Assembly: GCA_900551145.1 (NCBI GenBank)
Contig: URUQ01000019.1
Coordinates: 1 to 14,371 of the forward strand
Direction: 5' to 3'
DNA: 14,371 nucleotides
Origin: an uncultured Eubacteriales bacterium
GTDB lineage: Bacteria; Bacillota; Clostridia; Christensenellales; CAG-917
The position numbers and the translations under genes were made by a program. The number at the start of each line of letters is the position of its first letter. Within the stretch, counting starts at the first letter, position 1. Of this stretch, positions 13,620 to 14,371 are shown one piece after another. The notes beneath the pieces are model-generated. The model worked only from the letters and a program-made list of their open reading frames with translations, was not told the DNA's origin and did not search any database.

Positions 13620-14240
13620 ATGAAAAACCACATCAAAGATTATGACGTTTTCAAAGAAACAATCTCTCAAAACAACGTTCTTGCAATGGCAGAACGGTTG
13701 GCGATGTATGAAACACGATTCCTTATCGGTTATATGGGCGCCAAAATGCAAAAGATGTATGCAGACCTATGCGTTGATATAAGGCGTAAAAACGATATTA
13801 ACCACACGTTCAGCGACAGTTATGATTTAGTGCAAGAATGCGTTCTATTCCTTTGCAATCATTACGGAAAGCGATTAAACGACGTTTTGACACACGATAA
13901 AAAGGGCAAGGCAATAACAGTAAAGATCGCGTGCATTAGAGCGATGTCTAAACTTATAACACGAAAAACAAGCGATTATTTCCGTTCCGTGAGCCTTGAT
14001 GCTTTAACGCCTGTCAGAGAACCGTCTTGCGAGATTGAAGAAGATGTTGTAAAAGACTATACCGTCTATGATTCCATTGTTGACAGCCTTAATTTGACGG
14101 ACAATATGCGAATTGCGCTCGGATGCAGGCAAAACGGATTGAGTTATCCTGAAATCGCCGCAATACTTGAACGAGCGCAATCCACTGTTTTTGAATACTT
14201 CATCAAAATGCGCCAGAGATATGTGGCCATATACGGGTAA
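13620..14240 (+). CDS. Sigma-70-like protein, probably linked to a mobile element
   Basis: A product of 206 aa. Residues about 63-82 (FSDSYDLVQECVLFLCNHYG) resemble the DLVQE helix of sigma-70 region 2. Residues about 158-200 (LTDNMRIALGCRQNGLSYPEIAAIL...STVFEYFIKMRQRY) form a helix-turn-helix like region 4, with SYPEIAAIL as the first helix and the STVFEYFIKM stretch as the recognition helix. The order and spacing fit small sigma-like proteins of Firmicute mobile elements and phages; a HTH regulator of another type cannot be excluded. The ribosome binding site is poor: GGAG (13604-13607) is 12 bases upstream and lies in the right arm of the foldback element, so it may be masked in the RNA. 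Whether it directs RNA polymerase is unknown. A hairpin follows at 14256-14308. Confidence 0.68.
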   Translation: MKNHIKDYDVFKETISQNNVLAMAERLAMYETRFLIGYMGAKMQKMYADLCVDIRRKNDINHTFSDSYDLVQECVLFLCNHYGKRLNDVLTHDKKGKAITVKIACIRAMSKLITRKTSDYFRSVSLDALTPVREPSCEIEEDVVKDYTVYDSIVDSLNLTDNMRIALGCRQNGLSYPEIAAILERAQSTVFEYFIKMRQRYVAIYG

Positions 14241-14255
14241 ACTAAGAAATAAAAT

Positions 14256-14308
14256 AATACGAGCCTAATTTTTCCATTCTGTCTAATGGTTCAATTTAGG
14301 ATCGTATT
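14256..14308. repeat. Nested hairpin after the sigma-like gene
   Basis: AATACGA (14256-14262) pairs with TCGTATT (14302-14308), and after one mismatch CCTAA (14264-14268) pairs with TTAGG (14296-14300). An inner stem CCATT/AATGG (14274-14278 and 14285-14289) closes the top. There is no terminal T-run, so it is not a clear terminator. It could be a recombination site or element end, or simply a processed 3' end. Confidence 0.45.
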
Positions 14309-14323
14309 GGTGCACCACAGATA

Positions 14324-14371
14324 CTGTCTCTTATACACATCTGACGCTGCCGACGAATTAGACGGTGTAGA
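14324..14371. other. Nextera adapter contamination at the contig end
   Basis: CTGTCTCTTATACACATCT (14324-14342) is the transposase mosaic-end sequence used in Nextera libraries. GACGCTGCCGACGA (14343-14356) is the rest of that adapter arm, ATTAGACG (14357-14364) sits where the i5 index is read, and GTGTAGA (14365-14371) begins the P5 side. The block is synthetic and should be trimmed, leaving genomic sequence to 14323. Confidence 0.98.

Noticed and set aside
1..14323. tRNA, rRNA, CRISPR array or known riboswitch in the intergenic regions
   Set aside because: No cloverleaf with conserved arms, no rRNA-like sequence, no regular repeat-spacer pattern and no recognised aptamer motif was seen by eye.

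Overview
The window looks like a chromosomal contig from an uncultured Clostridia-type Firmicute. This is inferred from strong AGGAGG-type ribosome binding sites, SigA-like promoters, a lipobox on the solute-binding protein, tightly packed operons and Firmicute-style Opp and TldD/TldE proteins. No ribosomal or other reliable marker is present, so finer placement is not possible. The last 48 bases (14324-14371) are not genomic. They are Nextera transposase adapter read-through with an 8-base index, so biological sequence ends at 14323.

Region 1 (1-8983) is a complete peptide-type ABC importer operon on the + strand: oppA (lipoprotein receptor), oppB and oppC (permeases), oppD and oppF (ATPases) and a small single-pass membrane protein. 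A well-formed promoter lies at 253-281, with a perfect palindrome filling its spacer. A hairpin and a long inverted repeat separate oppA from oppBCDF, and a strong terminator follows at 9012-9041. The set is not standard. OppC (717 aa against about 300 in the family) carries an acidic Glu/Ser repeat tail and a seven-repeat RCC1-like beta-propeller inserted in the outward-facing loop between its first membrane segment and the conserved GTDxxGRD motif. OppF (599 aa) carries about 200 extra residues, largely predicted coiled coil, between Walker A and the Q-loop, plus an acidic C-terminal tail. The importer therefore appears to have gained one module outside and one inside the cell. This is the most interesting system in the window.

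Region 2 (9012-11978) is a convergent - strand operon, tldD-tldE (pmbA). It encodes a two-subunit metalloprotease that cleaves unfolded peptides, with its own promoter at 11950-11978 and a shared bidirectional terminator at 9061-9092. Its position beside a peptide importer suggests a peptide-handling neighbourhood, but the two operons are transcribed separately.

Region 3 (12120-13238) is a single gene for an unrecognised membrane-anchored extracytoplasmic protein, with its own extended -10 promoter and a terminator. Region 4 (13240-14323) has a different character: several strong hairpins, a roughly 217-bp self-complementary foldback element (13391-13608), and a 206-aa sigma-factor-like protein starting 12 bases after the element. 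This may be the edge of a mobile element, cut by the end of the contig.
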